Positions 25,726 to 34,380 of a stretch of DNA of 63,048 bases are shown in pieces. The notes beneath the pieces were generated by a model. That model did not search any database and was not told the DNA's origin. It was given only the letters and a program-made list of their open reading frames with translations. The position numbers and the translations under genes were made by a program. The first letter of the stretch is position 1, and every line of letters begins with the position of its first letter. The DNA is from a virus, in IMG/VR virus record IMGVR_UViG_3300032322_002946, positions 1-63,048 of that record; one strand, written 5' to 3'.

Positions 25726-25908
25726 ATGAAAGGTAGTCTTATAAATATCGGTAAGTTTTCTTTGAAAGACCATATAAAGGCCAATAAAAAAGCCTCTCGT
25801 GAAATTAGTCTGCAAAATTCTACCGGTTGGGTATCAAGTCATAAGGTTCATAAAACCGAAAAGAATTACACCAGAAAGGTGAAACATAAGTCTGACTATT
25901 TTATTTAG
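25726..25908 (+). CDS. Small basic protein
   Basis: The 60-residue protein is strongly basic (many Lys and His, ending KHKSDYF). It starts at 25726, 4 bases after a TATATTTG box, so the six extra residues of a longer frame from 25708 are probably untranslated. A small lysine-rich protein could bind nucleic acid, but no fold is recognised. It meets the convergent gene at 25905 with a 4-base overlap. Confidence 0.6.
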   Translation: MKGSLINIGKFSLKDHIKANKKASREISLQNSTGWVSSHKVHKTEKNYTRKVKHKSDYFI

Positions 25909-26585
25909 TCTTTTACTATCCTATTATATTCTTTAAGGTCCAAAGTCAATCCCCATTTTTTCATAATTCTTTTCAGTTCTAAATTTGGACTGGTCTTAAA
26001 TCTTCCATTATAATAGTTTTGACCAACAGGTATAGTGTGTGTAACTGATACCTCGTCTATAATAGCTGAGTTTTGGGGATATTGTAATATTTTTTGCCAT
26101 AATAAATCCAGGCCCCAACCAGACTTAGATTTATCAAAGCTGTCAAATACAAGTAGTAGAGATTGTTTATCCATCATAGGACACATTACCTCGACAAAGT
26201 TCGTATATCTCAAAAAACAATTTTCATGTTTTTTGGTAATGTTAAATGATTGAGGCCCTATGATGGATGGTTGTGATATGCTAAGATTATAATCGCTGTG
26301 TATTCTAAAAAGTTTATTTATCGAATCTGTGTCGGTGTCTATATCATCATCTGGAAACCAGAAATAATCATACGACAGAATAAAATTTATATTTTCTACA
26401 ATAAATTTTTTTATGATGTGCCATTTCTCACCATTATATCTATAATGATGTGGTGTAAATTGATCTAAGTCAAAATCAATATCTTCGTAACAAAGAAGTG
26501 CAATATCAAAATTAGTCTTTCCAGAAATCCAGTTTTTAAATAAAGAACTATTTCCAGTCGGAGTGATTATTAAATTTCTGCTCAC
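25905..26585 (-). CDS. DUF707-like glycosyltransferase
   Basis: This 226-residue protein has [22 protein letters not shown] at residues 72-93 (given here as FWFPDDDID), an acidic DxD cluster. [11 protein letters not shown] follows, then FVEVMCPMM, as in DUF707 and related GT-A proteins. It should transfer a sugar from a nucleotide donor. It is directly coupled to DnaJ (ATGA overlap), an odd pairing for a glycosyltransferase. Confidence 0.6.
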   Translation of the reverse strand: MSRNLIITPTGNSSLFKNWISGKTNFDIALLCYEDIDFDLDQFTPHHYRYNGEKWHIIKKFIVENINFILSYDYFWFPDDDIDTDTDSINKLFRIHSDYNLSISQPSIIGPQSFNITKKHENCFLRYTNFVEVMCPMMDKQSLLLVFDSFDKSKSGWGLDLLWQKILQYPQNSAIIDEVSVTHTIPVGQNYYNGRFKTSPNLELKRIMKKWGLTLDLKEYNRIVKD

Positions 26586-27649
26586 AATGAAAAGTTCTTT
26601 GATGTCTTAAGATTTTCTAAGACATCTCTTTCGTTAGGTGAAATATTTTTAGGTATCCTTACCGAGATATTAATTATTAAGTCACCCATTCCTAAATTAA
26701 CGTCTGGAATTCCTTTTCTATGAATCCTTACTCTTTTACCATGTTCTGTTCCAGGCTCTATAGTTATTGGCACTTCACCATGTGGTGTTCTTACTTTGAT
26801 GTTAGCTCCTAAAATGGCATCAATGACTGAAATTTCTTTTTCAACTAAAATATTATTTCCGTCTCTTTGAAAATAACTTTCTTTTATCTCTTCTACTACA
26901 ATAATCAAATCTCCTGGAATACCATCTCTTATGTGATTACCAAAACCAAGCATAGTTAATTGCATTCCATTTCCTACACCTTTTGGAATTTCAACATCTA
27001 CTACTTGTTCTGTTGTTTGTGTTCCCCTTCCAGAACAATAGTTACAGGTATTTACTATTCTTTTACCATTACCTGAACAATCAGGACAAGTCATTTCTTG
27101 TCTTATTTGTCCGAATGGTGTGTTTTGTAATACAACTCTACGACCAGATCCTCTACACGACAAACACTCTCTGACATCCGTTCCGCCTTTTCCATCACAA
27201 GGATTACATTTATCCTGTCTTTTATATTTAATTTTCTTAACAACACCATTTAAGATTTCATCTATAGTCAGTGTTACTCTTAATCTCAAATCAGAACCTT
27301 TTTGTCTTTGTGGTTGTGTTCTTCTGTTTCCAAAATTTCCAAAAATATCACCAAACTGACTAAAAATATCATCCATGTTGAATCCGTGACCGTAATTTTG
27401 ACCAAATGGATTTCCTCCACCTCCGAACGGAGAATCAGCTGATCCAAATCTATCATAGTTTGACTTTTTTTCTGGATTTGACAAAATGTCATATGCTTCA
27501 GCTGCTTCTTTGAATTTTGCTTCAGCATCTGGATTATTTGGATTCTTATCAGGATGCCACTTCATTGCTGCCTTCCTATAAGCTTTTTTAATTTCGTCAT
27601 CAGAAGAACCCTTTTCTACTCCTAATATTTTATAATAATCTTTACTCAT
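26582..27649 (-). CDS. dnaJ: DnaJ/Hsp40 co-chaperone
   Basis: The 355-residue protein has a full J domain with HPD (residues 1-65), a Gly/Phe region ([10 protein letters not shown]), four CxxCxGxG zinc-finger repeats between about 145 and 210 ([32 protein letters not shown]) and C-terminal client-binding strands. It is a type I DnaJ that delivers clients to DnaK and stimulates its ATPase. With GrpE (28520) and DnaK (38906) the phage has all three members of the Hsp70 cycle. Confidence 0.95.
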   Translation of the reverse strand: MSKDYYKILGVEKGSSDDEIKKAYRKAAMKWHPDKNPNNPDAEAKFKEAAEAYDILSNPEKKSNYDRFGSADSPFGGGGNPFGQNYGHGFNMDDIFSQFGDIFGNFGNRRTQPQRQKGSDLRLRVTLTIDEILNGVVKKIKYKRQDKCNPCDGKGGTDVRECLSCRGSGRRVVLQNTPFGQIRQEMTCPDCSGNGKRIVNTCNYCSGRGTQTTEQVVDVEIPKGVGNGMQLTMLGFGNHIRDGIPGDLIIVVEEIKESYFQRDGNNILVEKEISVIDAILGANIKVRTPHGEVPITIEPGTEHGKRVRIHRKGIPDVNLGMGDLIINISVRIPKNISPNERDVLENLKTSKNFSL

Positions 27650-27668
27650 ACATTATTTTAATCAATTT

Positions 27669-27983
27669 TTATGCCAATAGTTGTTTTATCTTTGAGTCTC
27701 TATATATCTGCTTAGGTGTTTCTGTCAGTTTTATAAAAATCCACTTATTATAGTTAATGATAAATTCATCACCTTGTATTCTAGTAGTCATAATTGGCAT
27801 TTCATCAACTATTTCAGAAAATAGTTTATTAGCATCTTCTAATTTCCAGTCTGTGAGTTCTGATAATCTTTTACAGAAATAATCCATAAATGGAGTAGCT
27901 GTGTCGATTACCTTTGCTATACATTCGTCACACTTAAAACTATCAGGTGCCCAGTCAGATATTTCAATATACCAATCAATCAT
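27669..27983 (-). CDS. Hypothetical protein
   Basis: This 104-residue acidic protein has a CDEC motif near residue 19 and three Trp in the first half (YIEISDWAPDSFKCDECIAK). It overlaps the next upstream gene by 8 bases and lies 19 bases from dnaJ, in the GrpE-DnaJ operon. No family recognised. Confidence 0.6.
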   Translation of the reverse strand: MIDWYIEISDWAPDSFKCDECIAKVIDTATPFMDYFCKRLSELTDWKLEDANKLFSEIVDEMPIMTTRIQGDEFIINYNKWIFIKLTETPKQIYRDSKIKQLLA

Positions 27984-28569
27984 TAATCATTCTTTTTATT
28001 TTCATATCTCTAATTTCTGATTTTATGTCAGTTGAGTCTAAAACTTTTCTAACTAACTTAGCAACATAATTATCAACAATCAAAGTTATTGTTTCGATGC
28101 TTCTATCGATGTATTCAAAATCTTCTAAGGTATTTTTTGACTTTCTCAGGTAAAGAACTAAATAATCTAAAAACTCATCAATATCAAAATACAACCTAAA
28201 TAATTCTAATCTACCATCCTCTTTATAACCTTTAACTTGCGCTACGGTTGGATCAACAACAAATATCTTTGGAGGATCAACAAATACCTTACCGAATAAA
28301 CGTTTAACAGCTGGTAGTATTAAATCTAAAGTTTCATCTTCACCTTCATAAAAAGAACCTTTAAGTTCATCTAAATCAAAAATCGTCCACTTCTCATCTA
28401 TTACATAGATAAGTGTCATTTCAAAATATTCAAACCATTTATCTGTTATACCACCCGATAAGGAATCAATTAGGGCTAGTTTATAATCTTGATTTTTATG
28501 TATATCTAAAAATCCAGGTTTAGTCATTTTTTTGTAAAACGATTTTAGGATATCTGAATAGTTTTCCAT
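27976..28569 (-). CDS. Hypothetical acidic protein
   Basis: This 197-residue protein is rich in Asp, Leu and aromatic residues and appears helical throughout (EFLDYLVLYLRKSKNTLEDF). It overlaps the end of grpE by 50 bases, unusually long for this genome, so the two are translationally tied. Function unknown; co-transcription with chaperones may point to assembly, as an inference from position. Confidence 0.6.
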   Translation of the reverse strand: MENYSDILKSFYKKMTKPGFLDIHKNQDYKLALIDSLSGGITDKWFEYFEMTLIYVIDEKWTIFDLDELKGSFYEGEDETLDLILPAVKRLFGKVFVDPPKIFVVDPTVAQVKGYKEDGRLELFRLYFDIDEFLDYLVLYLRKSKNTLEDFEYIDRSIETITLIVDNYVAKLVRKVLDSTDIKSEIRDMKIKRMIND

Positions 28570-29026
28570 TCAACATATATCCTTTACTAACTACATCAAC
28601 AATTTTAGTTTCATTACCTGGTAAAACTGAAATTACTTCATGTACATCTTCATCATATTCTTCAGTTTGTACTTCTTCAATTCCTTGTGACTTAAGATAA
28701 TTAGTTAGTTTTTGATATATTACACTAACTCCTTCTAATACCTCTGGATTTTTTATAGCCTTCATTGCATGATTAAAGTCATTGTCCATGTCTAAAAGAG
28801 AAGTAAGAGTTTTTACTTTAGTGTTTGTAATCAGTTCTTCTTTTTCTTTAGCAGTTCTTCTTTTGAAATTTTCAAACTCTGCTGCCAATCTAAGATACTT
28901 CTCATTAGATTCTTTTAGTTGATCTTCTAAAACAGAAACATTTAGTCTTGAGTTATCATCTAAGTTAATTTCACCACTTTCACTTGTCAGGTCAAGACCT
29001 ACATTTTGAGCATTTTCATTTTCCAT
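28520..29026 (-). CDS. grpE: GrpE nucleotide-exchange factor
   Basis: This 168-residue protein has a low-complexity acidic N-terminus, a long coiled-coil helix (EKYLRLAAEFENFKRRTAKE) and a C-terminal beta domain with EEYDEDVHEVISVLPG and GYMLNGKLFRYPKIVL, all characteristic of GrpE. It releases ADP from DnaK. It is two bases from the 29029 gene and overlaps the following one by 50 bases. Confidence 0.9.
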   Translation of the reverse strand: MENENAQNVGLDLTSESGEINLDDNSRLNVSVLEDQLKESNEKYLRLAAEFENFKRRTAKEKEELITNTKVKTLTSLLDMDNDFNHAMKAIKNPEVLEGVSVIYQKLTNYLKSQGIEEVQTEEYDEDVHEVISVLPGNETKIVDVVSKGYMLNGKLFRYPKIVLQKND

Positions 29027-29028
29027 AA

Positions 29029-29514
29029 TTAATAATTAAATTTAAGTAATTTTCTTATGATGTTTGAGTTATAAAATTCATAGGTAACATTCTTATCTAC
29101 GATCTTATGAATTTCTAGTTTTTCTACTTCTGATTTTATACCATTGATATAATCAACTAATTCTTTAAGAGCATTAGCATAACTTGTATTTGGTTCCCAG
29201 TAATCAGGAAATTTATCCAAAAACTTATCAACAGCAATATCGAATGTTTTCTTTCTAATTAATAAAAAGTCTTTTTCTTTGATAGATTTATTAGTCAATA
29301 GTTCAACAGTATAAGTATTGAATTTGAAAATAAGATTATCCGTTTCAATTACTTTCAACAAACCAATAATTAGTGCGTCTCTTTCTGATAGTGTAAATTC
29401 TTTGTTTTCTTTTAATATTTTCTCTGCTTCTTTATCTGAGCCAACCGTATAATATACATAATTGTCCCAAACACATCTTCTGATTAAATCTTCCGGTGTT
29501 AATGTAATTTGCAT
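29029..29514 (-). CDS. Hypothetical protein, first gene of chaperone operon
   Basis: This 161-residue protein starts MQITLTPEDLIRRCVWDNYV and is mostly helical, with a Trp/Tyr-rich N-terminal segment and a DYWEPNTSYANALKEL region. I do not recognise the family. It is the promoter-proximal gene of the operon that contains grpE and dnaJ. About 160 bases of AT-rich non-coding sequence follow upstream to the 29679 gene. Confidence 0.6.
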   Translation of the reverse strand: MQITLTPEDLIRRCVWDNYVYYTVGSDKEAEKILKENKEFTLSERDALIIGLLKVIETDNLIFKFNTYTVELLTNKSIKEKDFLLIRKKTFDIAVDKFLDKFPDYWEPNTSYANALKELVDYINGIKSEVEKLEIHKIVDKNVTYEFYNSNIIRKLLKFNY

Positions 29515-29678
29515 TTGATTTTTTTTCTTTTTTATATGTCATAAACTATTCAAAGTTTAGATTGGTCAAAAATCAATCACTTTGTTATTTTGTTTTCAAA
29601 AATGAAGTTTTTCTGAAATATTTTCAATATATATGATACTTTTATTTTTAGTAAAAGCTATAAAAATATCTTAATAAA

Positions 29679-29909
29679 TTGAAAAACATTGTAAATTCAG
29701 AAGTAGATACACCTGATGGAAAAGCCACGTTAAAAGAAATCTATGTAACAGAATTAGGTTACATAATGGCAAAACTTTATTATCCTAAAAAAAGAGTTTT
29801 TATGAATCACCGAATAGGTTTATTACAAGAACTATTAGAGTCAGAAAATTTTACTCTTACAACTGAATGGTCAAAAAAAATAAATTTAGAAGAAAAGTTG
29901 GTTTTATAA
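29679..29909 (+). CDS. Hypothetical small protein, TTG start
   Basis: This 76-residue protein begins with TTG at 29679; no ATG lies near. It contains beta-strand-like patches (VDTPDGKATLKEIYVTELGY) and a basic KKRVFMNHR. A clean hairpin terminator overlaps its end, which supports it as a real gene. No function visible. Confidence 0.5.
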   Translation: MKNIVNSEVDTPDGKATLKEIYVTELGYIMAKLYYPKKRVFMNHRIGLLQELLESENFTLTTEWSKKINLEEKLVL

Positions 29910-29920
29910 CCAACTTTTTT
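29896..29920 (+). terminator. Rho-independent terminator
   Basis: AAGTTGGTT-TTAT-AACCAACTT with a following T-run; it ends the 29679 gene. Confidence 0.8.
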
Positions 29921-29928
29921 TATTTTTG
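29921..29928 (+). promoter_or_regulatory. TAnnTTTG box
   Basis: TATTTTTG, embedded in the end of the preceding terminator, lies 19 bases before the ATG at 29948. Confidence 0.5.
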
Positions 29929-29947
29929 TATTAACAAAGTTATAGAT

Positions 29948-30136
29948 ATGGAACTGACTGATAAAATCGAATTAAACAAAAAAATTAGAGCTTACAAAGG
30001 AACTAACAATTTTGTACTTTCATTGCAAAAACAACTCAAAACAAATAAATATTTAAATAAAGTAGAGTGGAAAGGAAAACAAGTGAAGATTCTGAGTGAT
30101 AAACAATATGAAGCAGCACTAACATCATTGGATTAA
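29948..30136 (+). CDS. Small basic protein
   Basis: The 62-residue product is counted from the ATG at 29948, because a TATTTTTG box lies 19 bases upstream within a longer frame from 29867. It is Lys-rich with few acidic residues. A hairpin terminator overlaps its last codon. Possibly a nucleic-acid binder; no fold recognised. Confidence 0.55.
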   Translation: MELTDKIELNKKIRAYKGTNNFVLSLQKQLKTNKYLNKVEWKGKQVKILSDKQYEAALTSLD

Positions 30137-30156
30137 GAGACTAATAGTCTCTTTTA
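30135..30156 (+). terminator. Rho-independent terminator
   Basis: AGAGACT-AAT-AGTCTCT followed by T-rich sequence after the 29948 gene. Confidence 0.7.
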
Positions 30157-30160
30157 TTTT

Positions 30161-30583
30161 TCATATTTTTTTTAATTTTATAGATATCCACATAATTGGA
30201 TAATCGACTTTTACTTCATCAGGCTGAAATGGTGCACCATATACACTTTTAATAAGAAATCCCTCATCAGTAATATTAACATCTTCAGATTTATATTTAT
30301 GAAATCGGTGATTTATAGAAACAATATCCACTAGATATCCTTCATTTGGTGCAAATTCTTTTAGTCTTAAAATACAATCAATAATATAATTATCGATTTC
30401 GATTGGTTTCAAGTAGCCTTGAAAATTCTTTATACTTATTAAATATTGATCGAATTTTTCTAAATGCTCTATATCAACTTGATATCCTAAATCTTCGAGT
30501 TCAAGAAACATATCTTTAACATCTGATTCTAAATCGGAGTTAGATATATTTTCAAATAAAATGTATGGTTTCAAGTATCTCAT
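30161..30583 (-). CDS. Hypothetical protein with capsid-targeting-like N-terminus, repeat-domain family
   Basis: This 140-residue protein starts MRYLKPYILFENIS with an exact L-F-E site. The body (DVKDMFLELEDLGYQVDIEH, then YLISIKNF, then IIDCILRLKEF and YLVDIVSI) has the same order of helix, strand pair and C-terminal helix as two regions of the 30589 gene and as the 35742 gene, so they form one paralogous family. It is third in the operon 30161-32785. Function unknown. Confidence 0.7.
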   Translation of the reverse strand: MRYLKPYILFENISNSDLESDVKDMFLELEDLGYQVDIEHLEKFDQYLISIKNFQGYLKPIEIDNYIIDCILRLKEFAPNEGYLVDIVSINHRFHKYKSEDVNITDEGFLIKSVYGAPFQPDEVKVDYPIMWISIKLKKI

Positions 30584-30588
30584 AAGTA

Positions 30589-31626
30589 TTAAACTTTTAA
30601 TTCAATTCTAAAATTAGTGAATGATATTAAATCACCGACATCTTCAAAGTCTTCTTGATTAGTGCATCCAAAGAACATTTCAATACCAGACCCGAAAAAT
30701 CTCAATGGTGATTCATCTTTTTCCCATCTGTATAAATTTGGATTTTTATCAATTGGTTCGTAATTTGTCTGTGTGTAATACCACTCAGTAAGTCTTGTAA
30801 TAGTTTCTTTAATCTCAAACCAAAAGAAAAGATTACCTGGATATTTTCCTCCTGGAGAGGTGGGTAATCCTGGCATTTCTCTATCAGGAGAACCATATGG
30901 CCTTGTGATATAAACTTCTAAATAAATATCAGTCTTATCATCTTTTACAAATTTATCTATACTTGATTTATCTTTTCTCATTCTTGATAAATTAACTTGC
31001 AAACCAACATCTTTTAAATCGAGCATTAAATCATCAACCATATACTCAAACTCATCTAAGTTAGATTCTTTTAATAATCTAAACTTAAGAAGTGGTTTAT
31101 CATTAATAGTAATATCACCTTTACTATTTTTACCAATTTTTTTAACTACCATTTTCTTGTTCTTAAAACGACCACCTAAAACGGTATCACCTACTTTAAT
31201 AGGAACTTTTATATCTTCATTTCTTACACCAATAGGTTTAACTTGAGGCTTGTAGTAAATATAAATATTTAAGTCATACATTTCTTCACCTGCAAACTCA
31301 ATTAAAAAATCTTCAAGTGGTAGATAAGTATCATCTGTTGGAAATCCAAAATCAATATGCCAGTTACTGCCAAATAAATAGTCTTTTAATCTTAAAATAA
31401 TATCTTTTATATCATCAATTGTAAAAAATCTTTGTTGATTATCTTTTAGACTTATCATTATACAATCACATCCACTAATACCATCTTGATAATAATGTAT
31501 ATTAGTTCTTATACTATAGTCTATTTCAACCTCATTGAATTCTAAACAAATATCACTAATAACATCAATTATGCTTTCGTGTGGATTTGAATGCTCAAAT
31601 AATTTATATGTTTTTAAGTGTTTCAA
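30589..31626 (-). CDS. Two-repeat hypothetical protein with capsid-targeting-like N-terminus
   Basis: This 345-residue protein begins with TTG at 31626, its first bases overlapping the stop of the preceding gene. The leader is MKHLKTYKLFEHS with an exact L-F-E site. Two copies of the repeat domain can be seen, one from about residue 16 to 120 and the second from about 185 to 300, joined by a basic linker (KKMVVKKIGKNSKG). The linker precedes another LLKES. It is the middle gene of an operon with a zinc peptidase and a ppGpp-hydrolase-like protein. Confidence 0.7.
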   Translation of the reverse strand: MKHLKTYKLFEHSNPHESIIDVISDICLEFNEVEIDYSIRTNIHYYQDGISGCDCIMISLKDNQQRFFTIDDIKDIILRLKDYLFGSNWHIDFGFPTDDTYLPLEDFLIEFAGEEMYDLNIYIYYKPQVKPIGVRNEDIKVPIKVGDTVLGGRFKNKKMVVKKIGKNSKGDITINDKPLLKFRLLKESNLDEFEYMVDDLMLDLKDVGLQVNLSRMRKDKSSIDKFVKDDKTDIYLEVYITRPYGSPDREMPGLPTSPGGKYPGNLFFWFEIKETITRLTEWYYTQTNYEPIDKNPNLYRWEKDESPLRFFGSGIEMFFGCTNQEDFEDVGDLISFTNFRIELKV

Positions 31627-32195
31627 ATTCCAATTTGTTTTTTTAATAAGTCAAAAAAGTCGGTAGGTTGAAGTCTCATAATATCAGAAGACATCATTCT
31701 ATAAACCATCTCACCAGCTCTTTCATTTCCTCTCAATCTCATCTCTTCAAAATTCATCTCTGTTTCAAATCCACATTGTCTCATAGAATTTATCGCAAAA
31801 TCATTAGCGTCTCTTTCTAACTGGTTGTATGCCAACATGAACGCATCTTTATCACCATCTAAAACTGTTTGATAATAACCTTGCATAAAATCACCCTGTC
31901 TGTGTTGGTCACAATGTCTAGATTCATGAAGTGCTAAAAACAATTTAATATGTGGTGGCATAGGTAGATTAGAGTTGATACAGATAGTGTCACCACCTAA
32001 GAAAACTCCAGCAATTGGTTGTTGTGTTCTGAAACTAAAGAAATGAATTTTAATTTCACTTCTATTTTGATTCCACCAATTAATGATAGAGTTGCATTTA
32101 AAGTCTGGCATTCTAATTTCTTGTAAGAATTGCTCAATAGTAATTTGACTATCTTGTAGTGATTCAAATAATTTGTATGGTTTTAGATGTTTCAT
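31623..32195 (-). CDS. Zinc metallopeptidase-like protein with capsid-targeting-like N-terminus
   Basis: This 190-residue protein has leader MKHLKPYKLFESL (exact L-F-E site) and a gluzincin-type active site, LALHESRHCDQH (His90, Glu91, His94). Glu127 in QLERDAND is the likely third zinc ligand about 33 residues later. HExxH proteins with this spacing are typical of minigluzincins and SprT/ImmA-like peptidases. It would cut a host or phage protein. If packaged, it would arrive with the DNA. The substrate is unknown. Confidence 0.8.
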   Translation of the reverse strand: MKHLKPYKLFESLQDSQITIEQFLQEIRMPDFKCNSIINWWNQNRSEIKIHFFSFRTQQPIAGVFLGGDTICINSNLPMPPHIKLFLALHESRHCDQHRQGDFMQGYYQTVLDGDKDAFMLAYNQLERDANDFAINSMRQCGFETEMNFEEMRLRGNERAGEMVYRMMSSDIMRLQPTDFFDLLKKQIGI

Positions 32196-32785
32196 TGAAA
32201 TTCATTAAATCTTTTTATTCTAAATAATGACTCTATATTATCTAACTTTGATTCTATATCAGCCAAAAGCAGTGATTGTATTCTGTTAAATCTTCTATGT
32301 GATTTAAGCACTTCTATTATATTTGATGTTTCTAGAAAGTATTTAGTTCTAAATCTTTCAGTTGCAGTAAAAGCATCTGAAATATTCTGTAGTCTGTCTG
32401 CTAACTTTATAATAAGTGCGTCATCTGACATATGTATCATTTTATCTATTAAATAATTTGTTTTACTTCCTTCATATTCATCATCAATTTCATCGCCATC
32501 TGATGTTAGTTCCCAAACTAGATTACCAACTCTGTTGCCAAAAATCTCTTTTAATTCAACAAGTCCAACATCTGGATCCTCATAACAATCTTCTAAAGTA
32601 TCATGAAGTAAGGCAGCGCATAGTAAGTCTTCATCGGTTGTATATTGTTTTACTATTGCATTAACTTTCACAACGTGAGCTCCAAAGTAAGGTTTATTGA
32701 TAAATTTTCTTATCTGACCTTTGTGAGCTTGTTTTGCAAAATTCCAAGCCATTTTTTCTTTTTCAGTAATTGGTCTATTAGCCAT
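32192..32785 (-). CDS. RelA/SpoT-type HD hydrolase (small alarmone hydrolase)
   Basis: This 197-residue protein has WNFAKQAHKGQIRKF, YFGAHVVKVN, CAALLHDTLED (residues 56-66, with HD at 61-62 and ED at 65-66) and IIKLADRLQN (Asp130). This is the set of metal and catalytic residues of SpoT-like (p)ppGpp hydrolases of Mesh1 size. It carries no synthetase domain and no leader motif. It would remove the host stringent-response alarmone. It starts the operon that also encodes the zinc peptidase and two repeat-domain proteins, behind a TTTAATATATA box. Confidence 0.85.
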   Translation of the reverse strand: MANRPITEKEKMAWNFAKQAHKGQIRKFINKPYFGAHVVKVNAIVKQYTTDEDLLCAALLHDTLEDCYEDPDVGLVELKEIFGNRVGNLVWELTSDGDEIDDEYEGSKTNYLIDKMIHMSDDALIIKLADRLQNISDAFTATERFRTKYFLETSNIIEVLKSHRRFNRIQSLLLADIESKLDNIESLFRIKRFNEFQ

Positions 32786-32789
32786 AGAT

Positions 32790-32800
32790 TATATATTAAA
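32790..32800 (-). promoter_or_regulatory. Late-type TTTAATATATA box
   Basis: Minus-strand TTTAATATATA ends 4 bases before the ATG of the HD hydrolase gene. Confidence 0.6.
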
Positions 32801-32845
32801 CTTCAACAATTAAAATGGATATAATAAAAAAATAAAATTTATATT

Positions 32846-33037
32846 ATGTCAAGTTATAATGTGGAAGAAGTAATGTCAGAAGCGGTAAGTTATCGTTATG
32901 AAAACAAAGAATATTTGTTAGAAACAATTATGAAACAACTGGGTATGACTGAGGAAGATTTAGAAAACGATCCTTCTTGGGTAAGAGCTAAAGTTAGAGA
33001 AGCTAATATTGATAAAGTATTAGATACTCAAAACTAA
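32846..33037 (+). CDS. Small acidic protein
   Basis: The 63-residue product is acidic and mostly helical (MSEAVSYRYENKEYLLETIM, then EEDLENDPSW). No motif. It ends at a clear hairpin terminator. Upstream is AT-rich with no obvious TAnnTTTG box. Confidence 0.55.
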   Translation: MSSYNVEEVMSEAVSYRYENKEYLLETIMKQLGMTEEDLENDPSWVRAKVREANIDKVLDTQN

Positions 33038-33043
33038 AAAATT

Positions 33044-33068
33044 AACCTCACTTCGGTGAGGTTTTTTT
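33044..33068 (+). terminator. Rho-independent terminator
   Basis: AACCTCA-CTTCGG-TGAGGTT followed by a T-run after the 32846 gene. Confidence 0.85.
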
Positions 33069-33080
33069 ATGCCTTTTTAT

Positions 33081-33088
33081 TATCTTTG
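33081..33088 (+). promoter_or_regulatory. TAnnTTTG box 5 bases before a start codon
   Basis: TATCTTTG ends 5 bases before the ATG at 33094. Confidence 0.6.
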
Positions 33089-33093
33089 TAATT

Positions 33094-33513
33094 ATGATTA
33101 CAAGAGAAAAGATTATTAAAGTACAAGATAAAATAAAAGAGGCAATTCGACAAATCGAAAAAGAAGAAAATGTAAAGATTGGATTTGGCTCTATTTCTTT
33201 TACACCTCAGAAATACCAAACTTCTATGAGTGTAACAACTTTAGATAAGTCAGAAAAGGTTGAATCAATCTTAGAAAAAACTTGCCGTTCTATTGGTTTT
33301 ACACAAAATATTATCGGAATGACATTTGAACTTAGAGGTGAAAAATACGAAATTACAGACATAAAAACTAAAAACAGAAAGTATCCTGTTATTGCAATTC
33401 GACAATCTACAAAAACGAGTTTTAAGTTTGATGTGAATTCAATTAAGAAGGCTATTGGTGGTGATAAAATTATAAACAGAAATAAAAATTTAGATAAACT
33501 AATTGGTGAGTAA
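33094..33513 (+). CDS. Hypothetical protein
   Basis: This 139-residue protein has an acidic N-terminal helix, beta-strands (NVKIGFGSISFTPQKYQTSM) and a basic C-terminus. A TATCTTTG box 5 bases upstream suggests a leaderless early transcript. Its stop shares a base with the next start, and four plus-strand genes (33094-35703) appear to form one unit. Function unknown. Confidence 0.6.
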   Translation: MITREKIIKVQDKIKEAIRQIEKEENVKIGFGSISFTPQKYQTSMSVTTLDKSEKVESILEKTCRSIGFTQNIIGMTFELRGEKYEITDIKTKNRKYPVIAIRQSTKTSFKFDVNSIKKAIGGDKIINRNKNLDKLIGE

Positions 33514-33905
33514 TGGATGTATATTTAGACGATAAAAAAATTCATTTAGACTGGGGGTTTCCTGAAAAGATTTCTCAATTAAAAAAAAGAGTGAGCATAA
33601 CTTTAGATATCTGTTTCTATATCTATGATCAAGAGATTAATAAAGAATTAGAATATTTAAAAACCATAGTCGAAGTACCAAATACTATTTATGTTTCAAA
33701 ATCTGACTATTATTGGTGGGTATTTGAAGATTGTAAATTAATTGATAAAAAAATAGAGAGAGATAAAAACTTCTATGATTATAAGGGAAGAGATATAGAT
33801 AAATGGAACTGCAAATTGACATTTTCATACAAAGATGTATATGGCTCTAACAAAAAGAATTTAATCGATAGAGAAATCAAACTAAAACAACTATTTGGAA
33901 ATTAA
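33513..33905 (+). CDS. Hypothetical protein
   Basis: This 130-residue protein contains several aromatic residues (YYWWVFEDCKL, WGFPEKISQL) and basic Lys-rich segments. I recognise no family. It sits between the 33094 gene and a nucleotidyltransferase, overlapping the former by one base. Confidence 0.55.
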   Translation: MDVYLDDKKIHLDWGFPEKISQLKKRVSITLDICFYIYDQEINKELEYLKTIVEVPNTIYVSKSDYYWWVFEDCKLIDKKIERDKNFYDYKGRDIDKWNCKLTFSYKDVYGSNKKNLIDREIKLKQLFGN

Positions 33906-33920
33906 GTTATATAATTTTAT

Positions 33921-34340
33921 ATGAAAAAAATTGGCTTTACTTGTTCTTGTTTTGATTTATTTCATGCCGGTCATATCATGATGTTGAAAGAAGCAAAATC
34001 AATTTGTGATTATCTAATTGTCGGATTACAAACTGACCCTACTAATGATAGACCAGAAAAAAACAAACCGGTACAAAGTGTATTTGAGAGATTTGTTCAA
34101 TTAGATGCTTGTAAGTGGGTTGATGAAGTAGTTGTTTATGCTACTGAAAAGGATTTACTCGACATCTTACACTCTTATCCAATTAATGTTAGAGTTGTTG
34201 GTAACGAATATAAAGAAAAAGATTTCACTGGTAAGGACTTAGAACATATCGAAATTTATTACAATTCAAGAAAACATTCTTTCTCAACAACAGAACTCAG
34301 AAAAAGAGTAATCGATAGATATAACAAAGATAATCAATAG
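33921..34340 (+). CDS. Cytidylyltransferase-like nucleotidyltransferase
   Basis: This 139-residue protein has the T-G/C-x-F-D-x-x-H-x-G-H motif (CSCFDLFHAGHIMM, with His15 and His18) and HSFSTTELRKRV near the C-terminus. These are both parts of the glycerol-3-phosphate cytidylyltransferase/ADP-heptose synthase fold. It links a nucleotide to a small phosphorylated sugar or alcohol, which would suit making an activated donor for the glycan genes. It is just upstream of RNA ligase, so a role in RNA 3'-end or cofactor chemistry cannot be excluded. Confidence 0.7.
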   Translation: MKKIGFTCSCFDLFHAGHIMMLKEAKSICDYLIVGLQTDPTNDRPEKNKPVQSVFERFVQLDACKWVDEVVVYATEKDLLDILHSYPINVRVVGNEYKEKDFTGKDLEHIEIYYNSRKHSFSTTELRKRVIDRYNKDNQ

Positions 34341-34368
34341 TTTCATTTTATATATAAGTAAATTTTCT

Positions 34369-34376
34369 TAAATTTG
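34369..34376 (+). promoter_or_regulatory. TAnnTTTG box 4 bases before a GTG start
   Basis: TAAATTTG ends 4 bases before the GTG that begins the RNA ligase gene at 34381. Confidence 0.55.
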
Positions 34377-34380
34377 CTTC

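Noticed and set aside
32192-32785. (p)ppGpp synthetase
   Set aside because: Only the hydrolase HD domain is present; no synthetase motifs follow and the length matches small hydrolases.
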